Shown here: positions 1 to 7,506 of the stretch, piece by piece
Position numbering within the stretch: position 1 is the stretch's first letter
How the letters are laid out: each line of letters begins with the position of its first letter
Assembly: GCA_003660865.1 (NCBI GenBank)
Contig: QMVA01000048.1
Span: forward strand, 1 to 8,737
From: Candidatus Nanohalarchaeota archaeon
Lineage (GTDB): Archaea; EX4484-52; B79-G9
Direction: 5' to 3'
DNA length: 8,737 bases
Made by a program: the position numbers and the translations under genes
Notes under the pieces: generated by a model
The model's database searches: none
What the model was told of the DNA's origin: nothing
The model's input: the letters and a program-made list of their open reading frames with translations, nothing else

Positions 1-100
1 AGATAAGCAACATTGGCTCAAAGAGCAGGGACTATAAAACAGTACAAGAATCAGAAAGACAGACACTCTATCTAAAAAGCAGCGCAGAATTCCTAACAGT
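1..100. other. Intergenic region after the DRG gene, possible gene end on the + strand
   Basis: This short stretch lies beyond the DRG stop codon and holds no complete gene. On the + strand, frame 2 reads DKQHWLKEQGL and then TAA at 35-37, which could be the last residues of a convergent gene entering from the left. Eleven codons are too few to prove it. Frame 3 on the + strand is also open but runs on into the DRG gene as antisense, so it is probably a shadow. No clear stem-loop was found. Confidence 0.25.
74..78 (-). terminator. Possible oligo-T terminator after DRG
   Basis: On the minus strand a run of five T (TGCTTTTTAGA) begins 22 bases after the DRG stop, and more T-rich sequence follows within 50 bases. 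Archaeal transcription can end at plain U-tracts without a hairpin. The run is short, so this is only a candidate. Confidence 0.25.
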
Positions 101-1204
101 TCATCTCTCAAACGCCAGCTCAACCACATCCTTATCTTTAAGAACATGGTTCGGGCCAAGTTTCTGCGCATCAAACTTAGCGCTTTTCCCTGTGACTTTG
201 CCATACATCAGGTGCTTTGCAAAGTCTTTATGTATCTTTTCTGCAACAGCGCGGATAGTTGCGCCTTGTTTCATTATCAGTGGCTCTTTAAAGTCCGGTA
301 CTTTTCCAGGCTCTTTCATGTAGATGCGCAACAGCCCCGTCTTCTCAAATAACTGTTTTTTGAACTGTGGGAGGTTTTCGTCTTTTTCTGCTGATATAGT
401 TATGAGTGGATCTTTTATTTTTGATGTTATAGAATACAGTTTCTCTTTTGATGCAGTGTCTATCTTGTTGAGCACCACAAGCAGAGGCACATATACCCTG
501 TTACTTGACACTGAATCAATGAGGCGGTCTATAGTCAGTTTCTCTCTCAGTATTACGTCTGCGTTTATTATGCCGGATTCGTTCAAGATGCCTTTTATTG
601 TCTCTTTTGAAAGGTCCTGCTTTACAGTTGTGCGAAGTATGATTCCGCCCCTGTCTTTCTTTTTGATGTCAACATCAGGAGGCATTTGATTGAGACGCAG
701 ACCAATCTTGTACAACTCTTTTTTCAGTATTTCAAGGCAGTGCGGCCGCTCTATATCTATCATGATTATTACAATGTTTGCTATTCTTGCGACAGACAGT
801 ATCTCGCGCCCGCGTCCTTTTCCTGCTGCAGCATTCTCTATTATGCCGGGGATATCAAGCACCTGCATCTTTATGCCCTCATAATCAAGGATTCCCGGAA
901 CCACAGTAAGAGTAGTGAATTCGTATGCTCCTACGCGCGAATCTGCGTTCGTTATTTTGTTGAGGAGTGTTGATTTGCCGACTGACGGAAAGCCGATAAA
1001 GACGCATGTTGCGTCGCCTGTTTTTCGCACGGAATAGCCATGGTCTGAGGTACCTGATTTTTTTGATTTTTCAAGGTCTTTTTGATCTTCCATTTTTGCA
1101 AGCCTTGCCTTAAGCTTACCCAGGTGACCCTGCGTTGCCTTATTTGACGGTGTTTTTGCGATCTCGTCAATTATTTCCTGTATTTTCTCAGCAGTTGATG
1201 CCAT
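101..1204 (-). CDS. DRG-family GTP-binding protein (OBG/DRG GTPase with TGS domain)
   Basis: This is a cytoplasmic translation-associated GTPase of the DRG/Rbg branch of the OBG family, universal in archaea and eukaryotes. In eukaryotes DRG proteins bind ribosomes with a DFRP partner and help resolve stalled translation; the archaeal role is less well known. The 367-residue length is normal for archaeal DRG. Visible parts are a basic helical N-terminus (about 1-60, with the family-typical AKTPSNKATQGHLGKLKARL stretch), G1 GFPSVGKST (71-79), the switch I region YEFTT (94-98), G3 DIPG (117-120) followed by a glycine-rich AGKGRGRE stretch (127-134), G4 NKID (246-249), G5 SAE (271-273) and a TGS domain (about 293-366). 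The start at 1204 fits the family N-terminus and lies 24 bases after a TATA-like box. It is separated by 78 bases from the restriction operon and is unlikely to be part of it. No key residue is missing. Confidence 0.97.
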   Translation of the reverse strand: MASTAEKIQEIIDEIAKTPSNKATQGHLGKLKARLAKMEDQKDLEKSKKSGTSDHGYSVRKTGDATCVFIGFPSVGKSTLLNKITNADSRVGAYEFTTLTVVPGILDYEGIKMQVLDIPGIIENAAAGKGRGREILSVARIANIVIIMIDIERPHCLEILKKELYKIGLRLNQMPPDVDIKKKDRGGIILRTTVKQDLSKETIKGILNESGIINADVILREKLTIDRLIDSVSSNRVYVPLLVVLNKIDTASKEKLYSITSKIKDPLITISAEKDENLPQFKKQLFEKTGLLRIYMKEPGKVPDFKEPLIMKQGATIRAVAEKIHKDFAKHLMYGKVTGKSAKFDAQKLGPNHVLKDKDVVELAFER

Positions 1205-1228
1205 GTGTTATTTTTAGATGCAATAGGT

Positions 1229-1236
1229 TTTTATAT
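1229..1236 (-). promoter_or_regulatory. Archaeal TATA-like box for the DRG gene (leaderless transcript)
   Basis: On the minus strand the sequence GAATC-ATATAAAA-ACC places an ATATAAAA box 24 bases before the DRG ATG, preceded by purine-rich sequence that could act as a BRE. Archaeal TATA boxes sit about 25 bases before the transcription start, so transcription would begin at or within a base or two of the ATG. No GGTG-type ribosome binding site lies between box and ATG, which supports leaderless translation. It implies the DRG gene is transcribed separately from the genes before it. Confidence 0.6.
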
Positions 1237-1282
1237 GATTCTTTTTGTTGGACGGCAGAAGGCCATATTCTTACCAATGTCA

Positions 1283-2017
1283 CTACAGAGCATACTGTCT
1301 TCCTTCCTTTCGCAGGCGTTCCTTTCTGTATTCATAATCAGGCATGATTGTTTTCAGAAGTTTCCAGAATTTTGGGCTGTGATCTTTATGTTTGATATGG
1401 CATAGCTCATGCGCTGCCACGTAATTGATCAGGCTTACAGGTGCTATTACAATCCTAAAGTTGAAATTCAATGTGTTTTTAGATGTGCAGCTGCCCCACC
1501 TTTTGTATTGGTTTTTTATGATAACCTTTGGCGGCTCTATACCGAGCATCCTGCTATAGAGACACACAGCTTCTGTTACTTTCCTGCCTGCTTGTTTCCT
1601 GTACCAGCCCCATACTGCTGCTTTAATTATTTTCTTGTCTTTGCTATTTCCTGCATTGGGAATTGTTACATACAGGTATTTTCCCATGAGTTTTGCTTTC
1701 GCTTTTTCACAGGACCGGACTATTTTGAGCCGGTATTGTCTTCCAAGATACAGGAATGTTTCACCATTGACATGCTCTTTTTGTGAATCTATCTGTGCTA
1801 TTTCGTCAAACCACAGGATTTGTTTTAGTACCCAGCCTGCTTTCTTTCTGACAAGTCTTTGAATATGCTCTCTTTCGATGTCAGAAGGCACGGATATTTC
1901 TACCTGCTTCATTGGATACACACAAAGAGTCGCATTTTTTCTTTTAGTGCTGTAGATTACATCATAATTTATTGTAGTGGTTCCGAATTGTATGCTGTCT
2001 TGCGTATATGTAATCAT
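1283..2017 (-). CDS. YgjP-like (DUF45) zinc metallopeptidase next to HsdR
   Basis: A predicted soluble zinc metallopeptidase of the YgjP/DUF45 family (related to SprT/WLM-type proteases), 244 residues and full length. The zinc site is HELCH at 203-207 (H203 and H207 bind zinc, E204 is catalytic), and H213 in the following KDHSPKFW stretch is the likely third ligand. The RWGSC motif at 173-177 and the NFRIVIAP segment at 186-193 are family signatures. The N-terminal half is a beta-rich region with the typical KRKNATLCVYP segment. The ATG at 2017 overlaps the HsdR stop as ATGA, and a GAGGT sits seven bases before it, so translation is probably coupled to HsdR. YgjP-family genes often lie beside hsdR genes. 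The substrate is unknown; control of HsdR or processing at DNA-protein complexes are possible roles, by inference only. Confidence 0.95.
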   Translation of the reverse strand: MITYTQDSIQFGTTTINYDVIYSTKRKNATLCVYPMKQVEISVPSDIEREHIQRLVRKKAGWVLKQILWFDEIAQIDSQKEHVNGETFLYLGRQYRLKIVRSCEKAKAKLMGKYLYVTIPNAGNSKDKKIIKAAVWGWYRKQAGRKVTEAVCLYSRMLGIEPPKVIIKNQYKRWGSCTSKNTLNFNFRIVIAPVSLINYVAAHELCHIKHKDHSPKFWKLLKTIMPDYEYRKERLRKEGRQYAL

Positions 2018-5000
2018 CGCCTAAACCTCGCTCTTGCTAAATCAATAATTTTGAGAGTTTTTATTTCAATCTCATCTGCAGGGTAATTTGCTGTTCTCAA
2101 AATTCTCTTGACTTTTCGTCTCATTTCTCTTTTGGTATCTTCTTTCAGTTGCCAGTCTACTACACTGAGTTCATCAAGTGCAGAATATATCTCTTTTGAA
2201 ATATCTTTTAGCTGATTTAACTTCTTTGTTGAATTATATGGGGCACGTTCTTCCCTGACAGCGGATTTATTTGAATGTTCAATGGATTCGCTGATTATAT
2301 TGTAGAATGGCAATACATTTGGTTCCACTCCGCTCTTTTGAGCTTGCTTTTCCGGATGCCTCATGTCTTTCAGGATTATTTTTAGTAAATCTAGTTGCTT
2401 TGCGGAATTAATTCTCCCGTCTTTGAAGTCTGTGATTATCCTGTCAAGCCGCTCTTTGAGTGATTCATAGTAAACAGGGTCTTCACGCACTTTAAATGTA
2501 ATTTCATGTTTTAGGGCGTGTTCTATTTCACTTGCCTTTGCTTCATTTGATAGAATCTGCTCTATTTCTTCATCAAATTTTTCTGTAAATATTGATGTTG
2601 GCTCCACAAGGTGCGTTATTCCTTCTGCTTTGATGTGCTCTTCTATAAGTTGCCTGACTTTATTGCTGCATTCTTTAAGCGATAGTTGCTCATCGCGGTA
2701 TCTGTTTCTTGCTCTTGTTCTGATTTCTGCCAGCCATTTGAGGTCTTTGATGAAAGGTATTGATGACGGGTCAGGGTATAACATATCCAGATAATTACTG
2801 AATCTTATGAAATAACTATTGAATGTTGTTCTTCGATTTTCAGGCTCTAAAAACAGAACACATTTCTCTTTATCCATGATACACTCGTCAGGGAAAAATC
2901 TCATCGCAGCATTGTGCGCTGCCTGCAATCTTGGAAATATCTCTTTTTTGTATTCTGTGTGTATCATTCCTTCGCTTTCTTCAACAGTGAACATATTAAG
3001 CGCTTCCTGCAGGTCCTGTGACACCCCCCGGTAATCTACTATAAGGCCATAATTCTTTTTTTTGTATGTCCTGTTTACTCTTGCAATTGCCTGTAATAAT
3101 GTGTGTTCTTTCAGGGGACTGTCCAGATACATAACCTGCTCAATGGGTGCGTCAAATCCTGTAAGTAATTTATCGCAAACAATGATTATCCGGGGGTTTT
3201 CGTCTTCTTTAAATCTCCTGATTACTTCCTGTTCTTCTGTTTTTGACTTGTGGTAGGGTATAAATTCTGCTTCATCATTATGCTTCTTTGAGATTAGCAC
3301 TTCGCTTGATGGAGCATTTAACTTATCAAGAATCTGTTTGTATTTTACTGCTGCACGTCTTGAACAGGTAACTATCTGCGCTTTGAAGCCATTCGGCTGA
3401 ATATGTGTTTTAAAATGATTTTTAATGTCATTGCAAATAATTTCAATCCTTTCTGTTGCTGTCTCAATTGCTTCTCGCGTTGCATATTTCTTTTTGATTC
3501 TCTCTCTGTCTTTTGAAGAATAATCTGCAAACCACCTGTCAAAAATTTCATCAATAGAGTTACCTCTAACCGATAGTTCAGGCATTCGGCTCTCATAGAA
3601 TATGTCAACTGTGGCTCCGTCTTTTACTGCCTGCTTATGATCATATATGTCAACATAATCTCCGAATGTTTCTCTTGTGCTTCTGTATTTCTTTGAGATT
3701 GGCGTTCCTGTAAACCCGATGAATGTTCCGTTGATGATAGCTCTTCTCATATTTGTAGCAAGTGTCTTGTATTGGGTTCTATGTGCTTCGTCAACCAGCA
3801 CAAATACATTAGGGTTTTCTGTTAATACAGGATAATCGCATGAAGCATCCTGGAATTTCTGGATGGTTGTCATGATGGTCTGGCCAACAGGATTAGCTAA
3901 CAATTCCTGCAAGTGCTTTGCGGACTTTGATTGTATCGGGTTTGGGAATCCGCATCTTAGGAAAGTCCCTTTTATTTGTACATCCAGGTCTGTCCTGTCT
4001 GTAATGATGACAATTGTTGGATTTGCAAGTGCTTTTACTCTCCTGAGTTTTACAGCTGTCCAGAGCATTGATAAGCTCTTCCCGGAACCTTGCGTGTGCC
4101 AGATAACTCCGCCTTTTGCGCTTCTCTTCTTAAGAATTTTTCCAAGGAGGTTGCTAACAGCCCTGTATTGCTGGTATTTGCACAGCTTTTTGACTACTTT
4201 TCCCTTTTCTTTTTCGTAAACTATGAAATTCTGGATAATGTCAAGCAGGTTTTCTTTTTTGCAGACGCCGAATAAGAACCTGTCCTGTGATGTAGATATC
4301 CTTCCGAGTATTCTTTCAATCTCATTGATGCTGAAAGGATATGGGTCCTTCCATTCAGACCAGTGCCTTTCTTTTGTGAAATTAGTGGCATACTTTGTCT
4401 GGTCACGGTATGTTGATACTACTATTTGGGCTGTATTGAATAGTTTGGGGCATCCCGTGGTCCTGTATTTGTCTTCTGATTCCTGGTATCTGACTATCTG
4501 TATCATGCCTTCAATCATGGGATTTCTTAATGCAGGGCTTTTGCATTCAATGACAACTATAGGTAATCCATTGACGAATAGAACAATATCCGGCTTGTTT
4601 TCTTTGTAATGCCGTATCCTAAACTGCCTGACTACATTGAAGTCATTCTTTTCAATGTTTTTGTAGTCTATCAGCATAACATCATGGCTCTTCATACCGG
4701 GAACATTGCCTCTGTCCTGCCGGACAGTGGTTCCCTTTTCAAGCATTGCCTGAATCTTTTCATTGGCTTGCTGAACAGATGCAGACTGGATATTTGTGAT
4801 GCTGCGCACAACTCTGCCTGTGTTCTCATCACTGATCCATGGGTTTAGCTCTTTGATCTTTTTGGCAAGAATTACAGTCAGGACCGGCTCTTTTAGTGAA
4901 GGTCTCAACTCATCAGTGTTTTTTGTGTCTATTTCTGTCCAGCCAAGATGTTGAGTTAATGCCTCAACTGCAGGGTCTTCAACTTCCAGTAGTTCTTTTG

Positions 5001-5040
5001 AGTCATGAGTCATCATTATAATCACTTCAGTTCTGTTCAT
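2014..5040 (-). CDS. hsdR: Type I restriction enzyme R subunit (HsdR)
   Basis: The motor and nuclease subunit of a type I restriction-modification enzyme: it translocates DNA using ATP and cuts it when bound to HsdM/HsdS at an unmethylated site. Counting from the ATG at 5040 it has 1008 residues, a normal length. The N-terminal HSDR_N nuclease domain (about 15-230) keeps the PD-(D/E)xK core: D151 in KPDIV, then E165 and K167 in VVIECK. The SF2 helicase part has Walker A HTQGSGKS (315-322), DEAH (417-420), TGTP (444-447), LLTGFDAP (625-632) and motif VI QAIARVNR (650-657). The C-terminal helical part (about 720-1000) ends with VVDWQ and REMRRKVKRILR, typical of this family (DUF3387-like). The frame is open 17 codons further up, but ATG 5040 has GGAG seven bases before it and overlaps the previous stop as ATGA, so I prefer it; the paired ATGs at 5016/5013 are an alternative. 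No hsdM or hsdS is in the window. Confidence 0.97.
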   Translation of the reverse strand: MNRTEVIIMMTHDSKELLEVEDPAVEALTQHLGWTEIDTKNTDELRPSLKEPVLTVILAKKIKELNPWISDENTGRVVRSITNIQSASVQQANEKIQAMLEKGTTVRQDRGNVPGMKSHDVMLIDYKNIEKNDFNVVRQFRIRHYKENKPDIVLFVNGLPIVVIECKSPALRNPMIEGMIQIVRYQESEDKYRTTGCPKLFNTAQIVVSTYRDQTKYATNFTKERHWSEWKDPYPFSINEIERILGRISTSQDRFLFGVCKKENLLDIIQNFIVYEKEKGKVVKKLCKYQQYRAVSNLLGKILKKRSAKGGVIWHTQGSGKSLSMLWTAVKLRRVKALANPTIVIITDRTDLDVQIKGTFLRCGFPNPIQSKSAKHLQELLANPVGQTIMTTIQKFQDASCDYPVLTENPNVFVLVDEAHRTQYKTLATNMRRAIINGTFIGFTGTPISKKYRSTRETFGDYVDIYDHKQAVKDGATVDIFYESRMPELSVRGNSIDEIFDRWFADYSSKDRERIKKKYATREAIETATERIEIICNDIKNHFKTHIQPNGFKAQIVTCSRRAAVKYKQILDKLNAPSSEVLISKKHNDEAEFIPYHKSKTEEQEVIRRFKEDENPRIIIVCDKLLTGFDAPIEQVMYLDSPLKEHTLLQAIARVNRTYKKKNYGLIVDYRGVSQDLQEALNMFTVEESEGMIHTEYKKEIFPRLQAAHNAAMRFFPDECIMDKEKCVLFLEPENRRTTFNSYFIRFSNYLDMLYPDPSSIPFIKDLKWLAEIRTRARNRYRDEQLSLKECSNKVRQLIEEHIKAEGITHLVEPTSIFTEKFDEEIEQILSNEAKASEIEHALKHEITFKVREDPVYYESLKERLDRIITDFKDGRINSAKQLDLLKIILKDMRHPEKQAQKSGVEPNVLPFYNIISESIEHSNKSAVREERAPYNSTKKLNQLKDISKEIYSALDELSVVDWQLKEDTKREMRRKVKRILRTANYPADEIEIKTLKIIDLARARFRR

Positions 5041-5924
5041 GAATAAACTCCGCAGCATTTTTTGTATTTCTTCCCCGAGCCGCATGGGCATGGGTCATTT
5101 CGCCCTACTTTTTCGTCAGGTTCTGCTTTGGCGTAATACATTTTGTGGAAACGTTCAATTTCTTTCCTTGAAAAGTGTTCTAGCGGGTCTTTTGTGTGCA
5201 TGTTGTATTCGTCATAAGTATTGTCAGTGAGAATTGAGTTCACATCTTCTATTTGTATTAATATTTCGTCTGTTCTCTTTTCATCAAAGGCATTCTGTAT
5301 TTCCGGCAGCATAGACGGGTCATGATACCTGGCAATTTCGATAATAACAAGACTTGTAAAAGTGCGATCGGCGGTTGTATTGAGCAATTTTAGCAAATGC
5401 TCTTTAATATCGTCTTTATGGGACGGGTATTTTTTTGATAATGCGAAGAGTGCAGCTGATGCGCTTGATCTTACAAATGTGTCTAATGTTTCGTCTCTTG
5501 TGAATTCTTTCAGTGTTTCTATTGCATCTTCGCCGAATGCGTATAGCAGGCTAGGCACGGTTTCTGTAAGCCAGTCATCCAGATCATTTCCGCGGTATCT
5601 TATTATGTCAAGCAGAAGTTCAAGTGCTTCTTTGGTTTTTATAATTGCAAGTATGTGTATTGCATGAACCGGTGCCCAGGATCTTTCTTCTTTGTTCCAG
5701 CGCCAATTACAGCTATCCTGCAGGAATTTTCTCAGGCAAAAGACTGCATCTTTTCTTTTGGAAATTTCAAGTGCGATTGTTGTGTTTACATAAAGCCCCA
5801 GTTCCATCATCATGCCTATAATATGCTCTGTTTTCATTTCAGGCAGTTTTCTTTTCAGTTTGTTCCAATCTATGTCTGTGTGTTCTTCTATAATGTCCTG
5901 GAATTCTTCGGATTTCATAGTCAT
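5037..5924 (-). CDS. Helical-repeat protein with C-terminal SEC-C zinc motif
   Basis: A 295-residue protein of unknown function. The C-terminus is a textbook SEC-C motif, NDPCPCGSGKKYKKCC, with zinc ligands C279, C281, C290 and C291 (CxCx8CC). SEC-C tails occur on SecA and on many otherwise unrelated bacterial and archaeal proteins, where they bind zinc and may contact other proteins or nucleic acid. Residues about 30-215 look all-helical and HEAT-like, with pairs such as HAIHILAIIKTKEALELLLDII and SSASAALFALSKK, similar to DUF1186-like or HEAT repeat proteins. The start at 5924 has GGAG ten bases before it; another ATG lies two codons on. Its ATG overlaps the stop of the previous gene, and its stop overlaps the HsdR ATG, both as ATGA. 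This places it in the same translational chain as HsdR and suggests a joint role. The SecA-like motif alone does not indicate secretion. Confidence 0.9.
   Translation of the reverse strand: MTMKSEEFQDIIEEHTDIDWNKLKRKLPEMKTEHIIGMMMELGLYVNTTIALEISKRKDAVFCLRKFLQDSCNWRWNKEERSWAPVHAIHILAIIKTKEALELLLDIIRYRGNDLDDWLTETVPSLLYAFGEDAIETLKEFTRDETLDTFVRSSASAALFALSKKYPSHKDDIKEHLLKLLNTTADRTFTSLVIIEIARYHDPSMLPEIQNAFDEKRTDEILIQIEDVNSILTDNTYDEYNMHTKDPLEHFSRKEIERFHKMYYAKAEPDEKVGRNDPCPCGSGKKYKKCCGVYS
5048..5051 (-). promoter_or_regulatory. Ribosome binding site deciding the HsdR start
   Basis: GGAG on the minus strand, seven bases before the ATG at 5040. It lies inside the last codons of the SEC-C gene and favours this start over the longer open frame that begins at 5091. 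Confidence 0.6.
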
Positions 5925-6478
5925 ATAGCAGCATCTCCTTTTTTATTGTCGTCTGCGGGTTTTAGTTCTTCATACATTGCTTTTAGCGAATCCTGATAGC
6001 CATAGCCTAAGCAATTTGCGTTTGCAATGATAACCTCCAGTCTTGGCTTATAATTCCCGATTATCGTGATGTCATTCAAATCAAGGAGATATTTTATTAT
6101 GTTTTCAAATGTATTTTCCATGCTTGTATATACTTGCTCATTTCTATCATCATACGTCAGATAGTCTGTTCCTGTTTCTACATAGAATATCATGAGACCT
6201 ATAATAGCTTCTTTATCTTTTGATGCTTGTTTGAAGTCACTTATTGCGCGTTTTGCTTCTGCGGAATTTCCACGCGGAAATCCTCGCGGAGTGTAGAAGC
6301 CGCTATGGATTTTCTTTTTGTAGGTTTCAATTGTCTTTTGGTTACATTTTGAGTCCTGAAAGCGTGTCGTGAGCCAATCCATATTGTCTTTTCTAAGTTT
6401 TGCCAGTTCATTAACAATATTTACTAGTTCTTTTTTGTCAAATGTTTCCAGTATTTTTTTGAGTTCTGTTATCTTCAT
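5921..6478 (-). CDS. DUF6155-like protein
   Basis: A 185-residue cytoplasmic protein that resembles the DUF6155 family, whose function is not known. Supporting features are the N-terminal LKKILETFDKKELVNIVNEL helix, the AKRAISDFKQ segment (75-84), the MIFYVETGTDYL segment (96-107), SMENTFENIIKYL (119-131) and the late LGYGYQDSLKAMYEEL segment (157-172). The frame is open further up to 6529, but the ATG at 6478 has AGGTGA eight bases before it and begins exactly where family similarity begins, so this start is chosen. It lies 16 bases after the previous stop, and its own stop overlaps the SEC-C gene as ATGA. DUF6155-like and SEC-C proteins are both small accessory types; their pairing here suggests they act together. 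The family assignment is from memory of its pattern, not from a search. Confidence 0.8.
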   Translation of the reverse strand: MKITELKKILETFDKKELVNIVNELAKLRKDNMDWLTTRFQDSKCNQKTIETYKKKIHSGFYTPRGFPRGNSAEAKRAISDFKQASKDKEAIIGLMIFYVETGTDYLTYDDRNEQVYTSMENTFENIIKYLLDLNDITIIGNYKPRLEVIIANANCLGYGYQDSLKAMYEELKPADDNKKGDAAI

Positions 6479-6486
6479 GTTCAATC

Positions 6487-6492
6487 TCACCT
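6487..6492 (-). promoter_or_regulatory. Ribosome binding site deciding the DUF6155-like start
   Basis: AGGTGA on the minus strand, eight bases before the ATG at 6478 and just after the stop of the 332-residue gene. It is an archaeal-type site and rules against the 17-codon longer reading from 6529. Confidence 0.7.
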
Positions 6493-6494
6493 GT

Positions 6495-7493
6495 TTACAG
6501 ATGCGCATCCAGTATTTCGCGCAGGTCATGAGGTATTAAAGCGATGCGGTTCATCCTGCCGTTCATTGGAAGTTTCCCTACTGTAAGGAGCCCATGCAGG
6601 CGCAAAATACCTATTGCAGACTGCGGCGGATGCTCAACCCAAAAGAAACTCATACCATCATCGTAGTTTTTTAATGCGCCGTATTTTACATAGCCGCCTT
6701 TGTCTAAGATCAGTTTTAGCGCATCTTTTGATTCAGAGGGTAGTTTTTCCAGGATTCCTGCGATGGATTCGTGCAGATATGATGCAATCTGTTTTGCTTT
6801 ATTGCTCTTTTTATCTTTGGTGCTTATGGATAATGCCTTGCAGATGCCGTCAACCCAGTTGGATGGGTATTTGTTGTATATTGCAGTTGATTTTGTGGTA
6901 GGTGATAATGTGATGTTTTCTGAGTCTTTTATTCTGCCTTCTTCAAACATGCCCATTATCATATCGGGGTCCGCTACTAATGGATGAGGTATTCTAATCA
7001 GGTATACGCCAGTCAACATGTAATTACTGCCAAATTTGTGAATCCTGCCGGTCATTGTAGCTCCACTACAATGGTTTGGATTGTCTATCCGAGATAGAGC
7101 ATCATAGACGATGTTTGTGGATTTGTCTTTGAGTTTCAGATGCCTGCCTTTTTTTGAGATGACCAGAAATTCTGAGCGTATCACCTTTTTCATGTCTAAT
7201 AGTCTTTGCTTCATGTTTTTGTCTAAATCCGGGTGGTCTTCAACATATTCTTCTACTATTGTTTTTCCTGAGTGTGGAAGTGGCTGTTCGAGCATAAACC
7301 AGTCAATGAAGTTTTTGAACTGGATCTCGTCGTCGAAATTGTCGTCATAGTAAGGATAATTATGCATATATTTGTCAACAAATTCTTTTGCCTTATCTTC
7401 GTATTTTTCAGTTGTATACTCAAATAATACCTGCTTGAAATTGTATTCATTTATGTTGTCTGTATTGTATCTCTTGTCTGTATTGTCTTCCAT
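6495..7493 (-). CDS. Hypothetical protein, possible C-terminal winged helix
   Basis: A 332-residue protein I cannot name. The first 60 residues are polar and rich in N, D, Y and K. Residues 59-83 (FKNFIDWFMLEQPLP, then GKTIVEEYVE) and 100-134 (including EFLVISKKGRHLKLKDK) resemble a segment found in some bacterial and archaeal proteins with SEC-C motifs, though there is no SEC-C motif here. Residues about 140-190 look beta-rich with repeated hydrophobic strands (NYMLTGVYLIRIP). The C-terminal part (about 250-330) has helices, then SAIGILRLHGLLTVGKLP and RIALIPHDLREIL, which could form a winged-helix DNA- or protein-binding domain. No catalytic motif, signal peptide or membrane segment is seen. 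A strong GAGGTGG site lies six bases before the ATG, and only one base separates it from the previous stop. It is probably cotranscribed with hsdR. Confidence 0.85.
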   Translation of the reverse strand: MEDNTDKRYNTDNINEYNFKQVLFEYTTEKYEDKAKEFVDKYMHNYPYYDDNFDDEIQFKNFIDWFMLEQPLPHSGKTIVEEYVEDHPDLDKNMKQRLLDMKKVIRSEFLVISKKGRHLKLKDKSTNIVYDALSRIDNPNHCSGATMTGRIHKFGSNYMLTGVYLIRIPHPLVADPDMIMGMFEEGRIKDSENITLSPTTKSTAIYNKYPSNWVDGICKALSISTKDKKSNKAKQIASYLHESIAGILEKLPSESKDALKLILDKGGYVKYGALKNYDDGMSFFWVEHPPQSAIGILRLHGLLTVGKLPMNGRMNRIALIPHDLREILDAHL

Positions 7494-7506
7494 TTTATTC
7501 CACCTC
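7491..7506 (-). promoter_or_regulatory. Ribosome binding site and start junction shared with 7924-7939
   Basis: On the minus strand this reads GAGGTGGAATAAAATG. The junction before copy 3 (7924-7939) reads GAGGTGAAATAAAATG, one base different. Both are strong archaeal ribosome binding sites at six-base spacing, and both follow a short A-rich run. Confidence 0.7.

Noticed and set aside
324..689. Open frames on the + strand opposite the DRG, HsdR and other genes
   Set aside because: They lack ribosome binding sites, are low-complexity or Ser/Phe/Cys-rich, and lie antisense to genes with clear motifs.
2014..5091. HsdR starting at 5091 (17 residues longer)
   Set aside because: The extra codons overlap the SEC-C motif codons of the previous gene, while the ATG at 5040 has GGAG at seven bases and an ATGA overlap.
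5037..5924. SecA or a secretion function for the SEC-C protein
   Set aside because: Only the C-terminal zinc motif is shared with SecA; the motor domains are absent and there is no signal or membrane segment.
5921..6529. DUF6155-like gene starting at 6529 (202 residues)
   Set aside because: The extension overlaps the end of the previous gene, and the ATG at 6478 has AGGTGA eight bases before it and coincides with the start of family similarity.
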